Below are positions 18,244 through 27,405 of a stretch of DNA of 64,000 nucleotides, in pieces; within the stretch, counting starts at the first letter, position 1; the number at the start of each line of letters is the position of its first letter. The notes beneath the pieces were generated by a model, which was given only the letters and a program-made list of their open reading frames with translations, did no database searches and was not told the DNA's origin. The stretch covers positions 263,451 to 327,450 of the forward strand of contig NZ_LLYB01000060.1 in assembly GCF_001440475.1 (NCBI RefSeq), given 5' to 3'. Position numbers and translations under genes: made by a program. This stretch comes from Bradyrhizobium lablabi (GTDB lineage: Bacteria; Pseudomonadota; Alphaproteobacteria; Rhizobiales; Xanthobacteraceae).

Positions 18244-20009
18244 GCGACACCTCCGAGATAGGCTTCCTGGACACGGGCGTCGCTGCGGATCGCCGCCGGT
18301 TCGCCTTCGCAGAGCTTTGAGCCGAAATCGAGCACGACGATACGGTCGACCAGCGACATCACGAATTCCATGTCGTGCTCGACCAGCAGGATGGTCAGGT
18401 GTTCCGCGCGCAGCGACCGCAACAGTTCCGCAAGCTTCAGCTTCTCCTGCCGACGCAGGCCGGCCGCCGGCTCGTCGAGGACGAGCAGCGTCGGGTCGGC
18501 GGCGAGCGCGCGGGCGATTTCGAGCACACGCTGATTGCCGAGCGGCAAATTGCCGGCTAGCTCGAACGGCTTGTCGCCGAGCCCGACCCGCTCGAGCTGC
18601 ATCAGCGCCTCATAGCGGGCGCTGGCTTCTTCCGCCTGGTTCAGGCGCAGCGCGCCCGCGAACAGGCCGGTCCTGGTGCGCGAATAGGTGCCGAGCAGCA
18701 CGTTGTCGAGCAGCGTCATGCGCGGGCGCAGCTTGACGTGCTGGAAGGTGCGGGAGATGCCGGCGCGGGCGATGTGGAATTGCTGATCGCGGGTGATCGA
18801 GCGGCCTGCGAACGCGATCTCGCCGCTGTTGGTGCGCAGCGCCCCCGTCAGCAGGTTGAACATCGTGGTCTTGCCGGCGCCGTTCGGCCCGATCAGCCCG
18901 AGGATTTCGCCGGATTTAACTTCGAAGCTGACATTGTTGACGGCGACGAGGCCGCCAAATCGCCGCTGCGCTTCGCGCACCTTAAGAAGAAGTGTGCCGG
19001 GCTCCGGTTTGTCGCGGAGCGGCAACGGCTCGGCCACCTCCGGACGCGACTGCTTCAGATCAGGTAGAAAGCCTGCGAGGAACGGGACGATGCCTTGCCG
19101 TGCCCGTTGCAGGAACAGGATGAACAGCGCCGAGAACGCCACGATCTCGAGTTGGCCGGACGCACCCTTGGCGATCAGCGGCAGGTAATCCTGCACGGTA
19201 TTTTTCAGGAGTGTGACGATCGCGGCACCCACCACGCCGCCCAGTACGCTGCCGGCGCCGCCGACCATCGCCATCATCAGATATTCGATACCCATGCCGG
19301 CTTCGAACGGACCGGGGCTGACGAAGCGGCCGAGATGCGCATAGAGCCAGCCCGACAGTGCGCCAAGAAACGCGGCGATCACGAATGTCACCAGCTTGAT
19401 CTGGAACGCGCTGATCCCGAGGCTTTCGACCAGCGTATTGCCGCCGCGCAGCGCACGCATCGCGCGGCCGATGCGGGAGTCGAGCAGGTTGTAGCAGAGC
19501 AGGAGGACCGCGACGACGATGGCCCAGATCAGGAAATAGATTTGTTTGCTCTCGACCAGAGCGATCGGGCCGATAGAGATCGGCGGAATCCCCGAGATGC
19601 CGTTGTGCTGACCTAGCCCATTGATGTTGCCGAACAGGAACGCGATTGCCAGACCCCAGGCGACCGTGCTCAGCGACAGGAAATGGCCGCCCAGCCGCAG
19701 GGTCACGAAGCCGAGGATTGCCGCGATGCTGCAGGTCAGGACGACAGCCAGCACCAGCCCGAGCCAGGGCGAATAGCCGTTCAGCGCGGTGACCCACGCG
19801 GTCGAGTAGGCGGCGACGCCGACGAAAGCGGCCTGGCCGAACGACACGATACCGCCGACGCCAGTCAATAGCGCGAGTCCGATGGCCGCCAGCGAGTAGA
19901 TGCCGATATAGTTCAGCAAGGTGATGCTGAATGGATTGAGCACGAACGGCGCCGCGACGAGGCAGGCGATTGCCGCGGCGATGACGAGACGGATCTGCTG
20001 CAGGGTCAT
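18240..20009 (-). CDS. Fused Liv-type ABC permease and ATPase (LivM-LivG)
   Basis: A 589-residue single protein. Residues 1-310 form a LivM permease with about eight membrane segments and the family blocks LLTGVGGIVSFGQAAFVGVA and IEYLMMAMVGGAGSVLGG. A linker follows, and residues 335-589 form a LivG ATPase with Walker A GPNGAGKTT (about 375), LPLGNQRVLEIARAL and Walker B LLVLDEPAAGL. Both halves keep their key residues, and no stop or frameshift lies between them. Overlaps livH and livF by 4 nt on each side. Such fusions are known in alphaproteobacteria. Confidence 0.92.
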
Positions 20010-21049
20010 TCCTCGACTTCCTCTTCGGAATGCTGCGAGGCGAGCGAGCGCCAGAGCAGGACGGGGATCAGCAGCGAGAAGACGATGACGTCCTTTAACG
20101 TACTGCTCTGGAATGAGGCGAAGCTTTCGAGAAGGCCAACGCCGAATGCGCCGAGTGCAGCGCCCGGATAGCTCGTCATGCCGCCAATGATGGCGCCGAC
20201 GAAGGCTTTCAGGCCGAGCAGGAATCCGGAATCATAGAAGATCGTGTTGACCGGCGCGATCAGGACGCCGGATACGCCCGCCATAAGCGATCCCAGCAGA
20301 TAGGCGATGGTCCCGGCGCGTGCCGGCCTGATACCCATCAGCCGGGCGCCGGTCCGGTTCAGCGCGGTGGCGCGCAGCGCCTTGCCGATCAGCGTGAAGT
20401 CGAAGAAGGCAAACAGCAGGCCGCTGAACACCAGCGCGGCGGTGAGGATCAGCACCGTCTGTCCGGAAACGTGCACGCCGGCGATCTCTATCGCCATCGA
20501 CGTCAGCGGCTCGGTCCTGACGCCTTCGGGGCCGAAGAACAGCAGGCCGAGTCCGACCAGTGCGAAATGCAGCGCGACCGAGACCGTCAGGAGCAGGAGT
20601 ACCGAGGCGTCCGCGATCGGGCGAAATACGATCCGGTCGAGCAGCGGCGAGATCGGCATGATCAGGAGCAGCGCCAGCACGATCCGGACCGGCATCGGCG
20701 GATTGAAGCGCATCGTCAGCCAGACGATGCCGACGACGATCAGCGGCAACACGAGATAGCCGAGCACCGCCTTCGGAACGGAGCGAAGCTCGCCGGCACG
20801 CGCCAGCGAGACGACGTCCATGATGGTAGCCATGCACGCCAGCACGACAACCAGCCCGACCGTGCCGGGAAGCTGCTTGGCGTCGAGCGCCGCCAGCGTC
20901 AGCGCCGTGAAGGCGGCAATGTCGCCGAACGGAATGAAAATCACCCGCGTCACGGTGAAGATCAGCACGGTGCCGATCGCGACGAGGGCGTAGACCGCCC
21001 CGGTCGCTATTCCGTCGATCGCAAGGATCGCTGCGATGTCTGCCGTCAT
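20006..21049 (-). CDS. livH: Branched-chain-type ABC transporter permease LivH
   Basis: A 347-residue integral membrane protein with about eight hydrophobic segments. It has GIATGAVYALVAIGTVLIF at the N-terminus and the LivH block LKAFVGAIIGGMTSYPGAALGAFGVGLLE near residue 285. It is longer than typical LivH (about 290-310) because of an extra region around residues 85-140. It pairs with the LivM half of the fused protein encoded next. The start overlaps nothing; the binding-protein gene ends 38 nt upstream. Confidence 0.9.
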   Translation of the reverse strand: MTADIAAILAIDGIATGAVYALVAIGTVLIFTVTRVIFIPFGDIAAFTALTLAALDAKQLPGTVGLVVVLACMATIMDVVSLARAGELRSVPKAVLGYLVLPLIVVGIVWLTMRFNPPMPVRIVLALLLIMPISPLLDRIVFRPIADASVLLLLTVSVALHFALVGLGLLFFGPEGVRTEPLTSMAIEIAGVHVSGQTVLILTAALVFSGLLFAFFDFTLIGKALRATALNRTGARLMGIRPARAGTIAYLLGSLMAGVSGVLIAPVNTIFYDSGFLLGLKAFVGAIIGGMTSYPGAALGAFGVGLLESFASFQSSTLKDVIVFSLLIPVLLWRSLASQHSEEEVEE

Positions 21050-21087
21050 GCCGTCGGCCGTCCTTCCGTATTACGCCTCGATATCGC

Positions 21088-22236
21088 TCAGGGCTCGTAG
21101 GTCCAGGCACCGTTGTTGAGGCGGACGATCACCAGCGCGCGTTCGTCCACGCCGTGATAGGCGCCGGGCTTGAAGTTGTAGACCGCGTGCACGCCGGAGA
21201 GCTCCTTGGTGGCGAGGATCTCGTCGCGCAGGGCTTTTCGGAATTCGACGGTGCCGGGCTTGGCGGTCTTCAGCGCACGCTCGGCGGCAGAAGTAAAGAT
21301 TCTCCAGCCGTCGAAGGAGTAGGCCGAGAAGCCGTCCGTGGTCGGGACATTGTTGGCCTTCAGGAAGGCGGCGCGGAATTCAAGCGCCAGCTTCTTGGCA
21401 AAGTGGCTGTCGGGAAGCTGCTCGGCGACGATGACAGGACCGGCAGAAACCTGGATGCCTTCCGCGGACTTGCCGCCGACGCGCACGAAATCGGGATTGA
21501 CCAGCGCAACGGTGCCGTAGGTTTTGCCCTTGAAGCCGCGCTCGCCGAGCGCCAGCAGCGGCAGCGCGCCCTGCGTGCCCGATCCGCCGATCAGCACGGC
21601 ATCCGGACGCACGGCGAGAACCTTAAGGATCTGGCCGGTGACCGAGGTATCGACGCGCGCATAACGCTCGTTGGTCAGCACCTTGATGCCGTCCTCGGCT
21701 TCCACCGCCTTGGCGCCGTTATAGACGAGATCGCCCCAGGCATCGGAGAAGCCGATATAGCCGATGTTCTTCATCGCATCGCGCTTCATCCGGTCGGCAA
21801 CGACCTTGACCAGAAGCGAAGCGGGTTGCGGAACGGAAATGCCCCATTGATCGGCCGGATTCGGCTGCCCGATCACGGGAGAGACGGCGATCATCGGCAC
21901 CTTCAATTCGGTCGCGACCGCGAGCATCGCGATGGTCGATGGGGCGGTTGCGGTGCCGATCAGGAGGTCGACCTTCTCTTCCTCGATCAGCTTGCGCGCA
22001 TTGCGGGTCGCGGCAGAAGGATCGGAGCCGTCGTCGAGCTGGATCAGCTTGATCTTCTCGCCATTGACCTCGTTCTTGTATTCCATCGCGGCCTGGATAC
22101 CGCGGCCATACGGGATGCCGATCGAGGAGCCGGGTCCACTAAGCGAAGTGACGAAGCCGATCGTGATATCGGCCTGTGCGGTCGAGGCCGCGACGAGGCC
22201 GCCGATGAGGGCAGTCAAACCTAACATCTTGCGCAT
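21088..22236 (-). CDS. ABC transporter substrate-binding protein, LivK/periplasmic type I
   Basis: A 382-residue periplasmic binding protein with a signal peptide (MRKMLGLTALIGGLVAASTA, then QA). The type I two-lobe core has ITIGFVTSLSGPGSSIGIPYGRG and QLDDGSDPSAATRNARKLIE. GGGGA precedes ATG 22236. First gene of the transporter operon livK-livH-livMG-livF. It is clearly related to the second binding protein at 28219 (shared FVTxLSGPxSSIGxP and QLDDGSDPxAxTRNARKL). The ligand is unknown; the neighbourhood suggests an aromatic or indolic acid. Confidence 0.9.
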   Translation of the reverse strand: MRKMLGLTALIGGLVAASTAQADITIGFVTSLSGPGSSIGIPYGRGIQAAMEYKNEVNGEKIKLIQLDDGSDPSAATRNARKLIEEEKVDLLIGTATAPSTIAMLAVATELKVPMIAVSPVIGQPNPADQWGISVPQPASLLVKVVADRMKRDAMKNIGYIGFSDAWGDLVYNGAKAVEAEDGIKVLTNERYARVDTSVTGQILKVLAVRPDAVLIGGSGTQGALPLLALGERGFKGKTYGTVALVNPDFVRVGGKSAEGIQVSAGPVIVAEQLPDSHFAKKLALEFRAAFLKANNVPTTDGFSAYSFDGWRIFTSAAERALKTAKPGTVEFRKALRDEILATKELSGVHAVYNFKPGAYHGVDERALVIVRLNNGAWTYEP

Positions 22237-22378
22237 TGTATTCCCCTTGGTTGAAAACAGCCGCGACCTGAGCGAGATGTCAGCATGGATCGAGGTCGGA
22301 CCAGCACGATCGATGCCGCGATTGTCGCCGAAAGCAGGCGTGGACCCCTGGTGCCTGCATCCGGATGGGAGTTACCAA

Positions 22379-23200
22379 ATGAGTGCTACAAGAACCAGTT
22401 CCAGCGTCGAGCGTCGCTTTGTTACGATGCCTCTTGGGCGCATCCATGTCGCCATGGCGGGAACCGGCTTTCCCGTTCTCCTGCTGCACCAGACGCCCCG
22501 CTCGTGGAATGAATACCGCGACGTGCTGCCGCTGCTCGGCTGCGATTTCCGCGCGATCGCGATGGACACGCTCGGCTTCGGGGATTCCGACCGGCCGGCC
22601 GGCGAACCCTCGATCGAATTGTGGGCGCAGGGGGCGTTCGCGCTGCTCGACGCGCTGGATGAGCCGCGCGCCGCAGTCGTCGGTCATCATACCGGCGCGG
22701 CGATTGCGGTGGAGATGGCCGCTTCGGCGCCTGCGCGCGTGAGCGCCCTGGTGCTCTCGGCCTGTCCGTTCGTCGATGCGGCGCGCCGGGCCAAACACCA
22801 CGGTATGCGGGTGATCGATGATGTCGAGACGCGTACCGACGGCTCCCATCTCACCGAGCTCTGGGCGCGCCGGCAGCCGTTCTATCCCGCTGATGATACC
22901 GATCTGCTGCAGCGCTTCATGATCGACGCCCTGCGAGCCGGCGAGATGGCGGCGGAAGGCCACCGGGTGGTGAATCGCTATCGGATGGAGGATCGTCTGG
23001 GAAGCATCCAGTGTCCCACGCTGGTCATTGCTCCGACAGGCGATCCGCACGTTCATCCGGTGGCTCCAAAGGTTGCTGGAGCGATCAAGGGCAGTGTCTT
23101 GCGCGAGCTCTCAGGAGGCATGGTGCCGCTTCCCGATCAGATGCCGGAGGCTTTTGCCGGAATAGTCCGCGACTTCGTCGCCGCGGCGGCCAAGACTTAG
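22379..23200 (+). CDS. Alpha/beta-hydrolase-fold protein lacking the usual Ser nucleophile and His
   Basis: A 273-residue alpha/beta-hydrolase-fold protein with HQTPRSWNEYRDVLPLL (oxyanion region, about 37-53) and DTLGFGDSDRP. The nucleophile elbow reads GHHTG at residues 102-106, so His104 stands where Ser, Asp or Cys is expected. The C-terminal segment that should carry the catalytic His reads SGGMVPLPDQ (Met248). ATG 22379 follows GGGAG by 7 nt. It is divergent from the transporter operon and may form its own unit. The fold can support non-hydrolytic chemistry such as cofactor-free oxygenation or C-C lyase reactions; the reaction here is unknown. Confidence 0.8.
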   Translation: MSATRTSSSVERRFVTMPLGRIHVAMAGTGFPVLLLHQTPRSWNEYRDVLPLLGCDFRAIAMDTLGFGDSDRPAGEPSIELWAQGAFALLDALDEPRAAVVGHHTGAAIAVEMAASAPARVSALVLSACPFVDAARRAKHHGMRVIDDVETRTDGSHLTELWARRQPFYPADDTDLLQRFMIDALRAGEMAAEGHRVVNRYRMEDRLGSIQCPTLVIAPTGDPHVHPVAPKVAGAIKGSVLRELSGGMVPLPDQMPEAFAGIVRDFVAAAAKT

Positions 23201-23366
23201 ACGGCCAAGATCTGAAACGGCGGGGCCAGCCGCGGCGGATGCGAACCCGCCCGTAGCACGCGCTGTCCCGAGGTCGATGATCTCAGCCACGATTGAAGAA
23301 CCTTTATCAACGCAACCATCAGCGCGACGTGCATCTGTGCACGGCGGCGCCCACTCCCTGTCAATT

Positions 23367-23382
23367 GTTTAAAGCCTAAAGT
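23367..23382. promoter_or_regulatory. MarR-type operator candidate
   Basis: GTTTAAAGCCTAAAGT belongs to a set of related 16-mers found at 10683, 10840, 31102 and 33661. The CCTAAA core and preceding TTTA-like arm are shared. It lies in the leader region of the 23711-29376 operon. Confidence 0.5.
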
Positions 23383-23554
23383 ATTTCTTGGCGGCAGGTC
23401 AATACGCCAGATTCGCGCCCCGCGGAAAAAATTTACGGCACTGCGAGCCTCCGCGAGAGCCGAATTCGCTTATGCAAAAGGGTAAGGCGCAACCTGCCTG
23501 TCCTTTCGGCAAACCGATCCTGTCGTGCGCAGCGCGCGCCTGCGCGCGGTTCAA

Positions 23555-23584
23555 TTGACGCCAAAATTATTTTGTGGTTGAAAT
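23555..23584 (+). promoter_or_regulatory. Candidate promoter with AT-rich palindrome
   Basis: TTGACG (23555-23560) and TGAAAT (23579-23584) are 18 nt apart. Within the spacer CAAAATTATTTTG (23562-23574) is an inverted repeat with 5-bp arms. It is about 120 nt before the first gene of the operon. Prediction from sequence only. Confidence 0.35.
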
Positions 23585-23710
23585 ATTTCAGTCGATGGGA
23601 TGGCGCCACTCCATGATGCGCCTCTGCAACGACTGGCGTGTGCGTATCGTTACCCTCGTGCCGCGGGGGGCGAGGCTCCGCACACTTCGCCTGTGAACAG
23701 GATATCCGCT

Positions 23711-24508
23711 GTGCGCATCTTCTGGCAGAGCTTCGTCGACCAGGCTACGAGCGCGCCCTATATGGCGCGGCTGGCGGCCTATCTGAACGAGATCGCAGCA
23801 CCCGGCACCAGTGTTCATGTCGAGGGCATCACGCCCGCCGATCGCGACTTCGGCCGATTGGCCGAATTCCGCTGCGCGATCCAGGCCGTCGATAATGGCC
23901 TCGCGGCGCAGGAGAACGGCTTCGATGCCTATGTCATGGGCCACTTCCAGGATCCGGGATTGTACGAACTGCGCTCGGCGCTGACGATCCCGGTGGTCGG
24001 CGCCGGCGAGGCGACGCTGCTGGCGGCCTCGCAGCTTGGCCGTCGCCTTGGCCTTGTCACGCTCGATAGCGCTTTCGAGGTTTGGCATTACGAGCAGGCC
24101 GATCGTTACGGACTTTCCGGCCGCGTGGTGCATGTCACCGGCATGGGTTGCCGCCCCGAAGATTTCAGCGCAGCGTTCGCGGGCGATGCCGCGGCAAGGG
24201 AGCGCATGCTGAGCGACTTTACGGCGTGCGCGCAGCCGCTGGTCGATCGCGGCGCCGATGTCATCATCCCGGCCGGCGTGTTGCCTGGTCTCCTGATTGC
24301 GAGCGAGCATGGTTTCAAGATCGGTCATGCACCCGTGGTGAACTGCGCGGCGGTCGCACTGAAGAGCGCCGAGATGTGGGTGCAATTGCAGCGCCTCAAC
24401 GGCACCGAACCGAGCCGTGGGCCGAGTTTTGCGTTGGCCAATGACCGTGCCCGCCAGGATTTCCGCGCCATCGTCGCGCGCAGGCAAGCCGACAAACCCC
24501 AGGGATAG
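23711..24508 (+). CDS. Asp/Glu/hydantoin racemase-fold protein without the catalytic Cys pair
   Basis: A 265-residue protein of the Asp/Glu racemase superfamily. The opening VRIFWQSFVD matches hydantoin-racemase relatives, and YVMGHFQDPGL (residues 74-84) aligns with the canonical ACFDDPGL. The Cys there is His78. The second catalytic position, normally VLGCAGM, reads IIPAGVLPG (about 185-193), so that Cys is absent too. GTG 23711 has AGGA 9 nt upstream and gives the expected N-terminus; GTG 23693 is possible. Racemase activity is unlikely. Superfamily members without one Cys include arylmalonate decarboxylase, so a decarboxylase or lyase is conceivable. Confidence 0.75.
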   Translation: MRIFWQSFVDQATSAPYMARLAAYLNEIAAPGTSVHVEGITPADRDFGRLAEFRCAIQAVDNGLAAQENGFDAYVMGHFQDPGLYELRSALTIPVVGAGEATLLAASQLGRRLGLVTLDSAFEVWHYEQADRYGLSGRVVHVTGMGCRPEDFSAAFAGDAAARERMLSDFTACAQPLVDRGADVIIPAGVLPGLLIASEHGFKIGHAPVVNCAAVALKSAEMWVQLQRLNGTEPSRGPSFALANDRARQDFRAIVARRQADKPQG

Positions 24509-24511
24509 GAC

Positions 24512-24940
24512 ATGCTGCAGCCAGACAAGATTCTGTATGAAGCCGAGGTGACGGCAACCGGCGGCCGCGACGGCAAGGCCGCGAGCGACGACGGGCTGTT
24601 GTCGGTGGCGCTGTCGCTGCCGAAATCATTGGGTGGTCCGGGCGGGCCGGGCACCAATCCCGAGCAGCTTTTTGCTGCGGGCTATGCCGCGTGCTTCCTC
24701 GGCGCCGTAAAGCTCGTCGCGCGCACGCGCAAGATCACGCCGTCGGCGGAACCGACCGTCACCGCCAAGGTCGGTATGGGGCCGGTCGCGGTCGGCTACG
24801 CGCTGACGGTCGAGCTCAGGGTGGAACTCCCCGGGCTGGAGAAATCCGTGGCCGAAGAAGTCGTTGCCGGCGCGCATGAGCGCTGCCCTTATTCCAACGC
24901 AACGCGCGGCAATATCGACGTCAAGCTGACCGTGCTCTGA
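24512..24940 (+). CDS. Organic hydroperoxide resistance protein, Ohr/OsmC family
   Basis: A 142-residue thiol peroxidase with the Ohr pattern: TNPEQLFAAGYAACF with the peroxidatic Cys near residue 61, and HERCPYSNATRG with the resolving Cys near residue 126. Ohr proteins reduce organic hydroperoxides in the cytoplasm. Its presence in a dioxygenase regulon suggests protection from peroxidic by-products, or a co-opted role. It follows the racemase-fold gene by 3 nt with TAGGAC just before ATG 24512. I see no OhrR gene beside it, though the MarR regulators of the cluster belong to the same superfamily. Confidence 0.9.
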   Translation: MLQPDKILYEAEVTATGGRDGKAASDDGLLSVALSLPKSLGGPGGPGTNPEQLFAAGYAACFLGAVKLVARTRKITPSAEPTVTAKVGMGPVAVGYALTVELRVELPGLEKSVAEEVVAGAHERCPYSNATRGNIDVKLTVL

Positions 24941-24965
24941 ACGGCTCACAGGAACCGGCGGTCCG

Positions 24966-26144
24966 ATGCAGAACTCCATCCGCACACCTTACGACCGGGT
25001 CGTGATGGCAGTTCCGGTGACGATCCCCTACGTGCGCTACTCCATCGAGAGCGCGCAATGGTGGATGGGTCGCGCGCTGAAGGCGCTGGTCGATGGTGCC
25101 GGCATCACGCCGCGCGACATCGACGGCTTCTGCGTTTCGAGTTTCACGGCGGGGCTTGATAGCGGCATCGGGCTTACCCAGCATTTCGGCCTGTGCGTGC
25201 GCTGGGTCGACACCATTCCGCTCGGCGGCGCCAGCGCGATTGCCGCGCTCCGCCGCGCGGCGCGGGCGGTGCAGGCGGGTGACGCGCGCATCGTGGCCTG
25301 TGTCGCCGGCGACACCAACCATGTCGATTCCTTCCGCTACACGCTGGAGAATTTTTCGCGCTTCAACCAGGACGCCGTCTATCCCTATGGCGCCGGCGGC
25401 GCCAATGCGAGCTTTGCGCTGATCGCGCGCAACTACATGGGGACGTTCGGTGCAAAGCGCGAAGATTTTGGCAAGATCGCCGTCGCCCAGCGCAGCAACG
25501 CGCTTCGCAATCCCCATGCCCTGATGAAGACGCCGTTGACGATCGAGCAATACATGTTGGCGCGGCCGATTGCTGATCCGATCCATCTGTTCGACTGCGT
25601 GATGCCGTGCGCCGGCGCGGAAGCCTTCCTCGTCATGAGCGAAGACGTCGCCGCATCGCTGAAACTGCCCGCCGTCAAGATCCTCGCCACCATCGAGCGC
25701 CACAATGCGTTCGGCGACGATCCCGTTCAGGTGCGGGGCGGCTGGGCGATGGACGTCGACGAGCTCTACGCGATGGCTGGCGTCAAGCCTGACGATCTCG
25801 ATTTCGTCCAGACCTATGACGATTATCCCGTGATCTCGATGATGCAGTTCGAGGACCTCGGCTTCTGCAAGAAGGGCGAAGGGCCGGACTTTGTGCGGCA
25901 GCATGATCTCACGATCGACGGCAGCTTCCCGCACAACACCTCCGGCGGGCAGCTATCGGTCGGGCAGGCCGGCGCGGGCGGCGCCTATCTCGGGGTGGTC
26001 GAGGCGATGCGACAGGTACTTGGGCAGGCGGGTCCAACGCAGGTGAAGCATGCGCGCATCGGGTTGGCGTCGGGCTTTGGAATGATCAATTATGATCGTG
26101 GCCTCGCCTCGGGCGCGGCGATCCTCGCGGGAGCGGGCGCATGA
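24966..26144 (+). CDS. Thiolase-fold protein (SCP2/lipid-transfer-like), catalytic Cys positions not conserved
   Basis: A 392-residue thiolase-fold protein. The region where thiolases carry the acylated Cys reads TIPLGGASAIAAL (residues 83-95), with no Cys. The late NTSGGQLSVGQAGAGG block (about 322-337) is kept. The C-terminal motif normally holding the second Cys reads LASGFGMINYD. It is translationally coupled (ATGA) to a protein with a zinc-ribbon/OB domain, the partner arrangement seen in benzoylsuccinyl-CoA thiolase BbsAB and archaeal thiolase complexes. It likely binds a CoA thioester and makes or breaks a C-C bond, but standard thiolysis is doubtful. Confidence 0.8.
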   Translation: MQNSIRTPYDRVVMAVPVTIPYVRYSIESAQWWMGRALKALVDGAGITPRDIDGFCVSSFTAGLDSGIGLTQHFGLCVRWVDTIPLGGASAIAALRRAARAVQAGDARIVACVAGDTNHVDSFRYTLENFSRFNQDAVYPYGAGGANASFALIARNYMGTFGAKREDFGKIAVAQRSNALRNPHALMKTPLTIEQYMLARPIADPIHLFDCVMPCAGAEAFLVMSEDVAASLKLPAVKILATIERHNAFGDDPVQVRGGWAMDVDELYAMAGVKPDDLDFVQTYDDYPVISMMQFEDLGFCKKGEGPDFVRQHDLTIDGSFPHNTSGGQLSVGQAGAGGAYLGVVEAMRQVLGQAGPTQVKHARIGLASGFGMINYDRGLASGAAILAGAGA

Positions 26145-27382
26145 TCGAACCGATCGCAAAGCCGCGCCGGAAGAATCCGCTGCTACGCACGCGGCTGCCG
26201 ACGTCGCCGCCGCGCGCACGCAGCCGCGCGTCGCATGGCTTTACGCGGGCCGCCGCCGAAGGACGCTTCATGCTGCAGCGCTGCGGCGCCTGCGAAACAT
26301 TCTGCTATCCGGCGCGCGACGCCTGTCCGGCGTGCCTTTCCGCCGATCTCGTCTTCACCGACGCGCCGCGGCGCGGCACGCTGCTGTCCGAAACCACGCT
26401 GCACATTCCGGCCGACGTGCACTTCCGCGAACGCGCGCCGTGGCGCGTCGGCCTCGTCGCGATGGAATGCGGGCCGAAACTGGTGACGCACCTGCATGCC
26501 AATTGCGAAAAGGGCAAGCCGGTCGTGATGTCGTTTCAACTGGACAAGAGCGGGCAGGCCGTGGCCTTCGCCCATCCCGAACGGGAGACCTCCAACATGG
26601 CGGATGACAGGCAGTGGCGTGAGATGACCGCCGATCCGAAATTCCGGCGCGCTCTGGTGACGAACGGGCGGAGCATCGTCGGCCAGGAAGTGGTGGCCGC
26701 GTTGAAGGCGGCCGGCGCATCGATCGTGTTTGTCGGCGTCGCCGAGCCGTGGAAGCCGTTCCGCGGCGAGGAAACGTTGCGCGGGCTGGAGGGCGTCCAG
26801 ATCGTCCCGCTCGATATCGGCGACGAGAAGTCCGTCGCCGATCTGGCGGCCGATATCGGCGGCAAGGTCGATATCCTCGTCAACACCACTGAGCATGTTC
26901 GCTCCGGTGGGCTGCTCGATCGTCAGGGCACCAGCGTCGTGCGCGACGAGATCGACCAGACCTATCTCGGCTTCGTGCATCTGGCGCAGGCGTTCGGGCC
27001 GGCGATGCGGATGCGGGGCTCCGATGGCGTCAACAGCGCCGCCGCCTGGGTCAATATCCTGTCGGTCTATGCGCTGGCGAACTGGCCAATGTTCGGCGCG
27101 TATTCGGCGTCGCAGGCAGCCGCGCTTTCGTTGTCGCACTCCTTGCGCGCGGAGCTTCGGCCGGGCGGCGTCAAGGTGGTGAACGTGTTCACGGGCCCGC
27201 TCGATATCGAATGGTTCCAGACGGTGCCGCCGCCGAAGGTGGCGCCACGCGCGGTGGCGAATGCGATCGTGTCGGCGCTCAAGCGCGGCCTTGAAGATGT
27301 GTTCGTGGGCGATGTCGCCGAGGACATTCGCCAGCGCCTTGCGGCCAATCCCAAGGCGGTCGAGCGTGAACTTGGGGCATAG
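26141..27382 (+). CDS. Zn-ribbon/OB-fold (DUF35) protein fused to an SDR domain
   Basis: A 413-residue fusion. Residues 35-155 are a DUF35-type unit: a four-Cys zinc ribbon (CGAC, then CPAC, about residues 47-65) followed by an OB fold (RGTLLSETTLHIP...GLVAMECGPKLVTHL). Residues 165-413 form an SDR-like Rossmann domain with ALVTNGRSIVGQEV in place of TGxxxGIG, DILVNTTEH for NNAG, and YSASQ where YxxxK is expected. The catalytic Lys is thus Gln. The first 35 residues are basic. It overlaps the thiolase-fold gene by 4 nt, so the OB domain is probably its obligate partner. Confidence 0.82.
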   Translation: MIEPIAKPRRKNPLLRTRLPTSPPRARSRASHGFTRAAAEGRFMLQRCGACETFCYPARDACPACLSADLVFTDAPRRGTLLSETTLHIPADVHFRERAPWRVGLVAMECGPKLVTHLHANCEKGKPVVMSFQLDKSGQAVAFAHPERETSNMADDRQWREMTADPKFRRALVTNGRSIVGQEVVAALKAAGASIVFVGVAEPWKPFRGEETLRGLEGVQIVPLDIGDEKSVADLAADIGGKVDILVNTTEHVRSGGLLDRQGTSVVRDEIDQTYLGFVHLAQAFGPAMRMRGSDGVNSAAAWVNILSVYALANWPMFGAYSASQAAALSLSHSLRAELRPGGVKVVNVFTGPLDIEWFQTVPPPKVAPRAVANAIVSALKRGLEDVFVGDVAEDIRQRLAANPKAVERELGA

Positions 27383-27405
27383 ACGAGTGAAAGCGGGAGA
27401 AGCCA

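Larger units (their letters stand above)
23201..23710. other. Intergenic region ahead of the racemase-fold/isatin-hydrolase operon
   Basis: About 510 bases without a supported gene. It holds an operator-like near-palindrome at 23367-23382 and a candidate promoter at 23555-23584. Start codons upstream of 23711 in the following frame (ATG 23600, GTG 23693) lack a ribosome-binding site. Confidence 0.5.

Noticed and set aside
24512-24940. Ohr as a sign of an OhrR regulon only
   Set aside because: No ohrR lies next to it and it is embedded in the catabolic operon, so the context points to the pathway.
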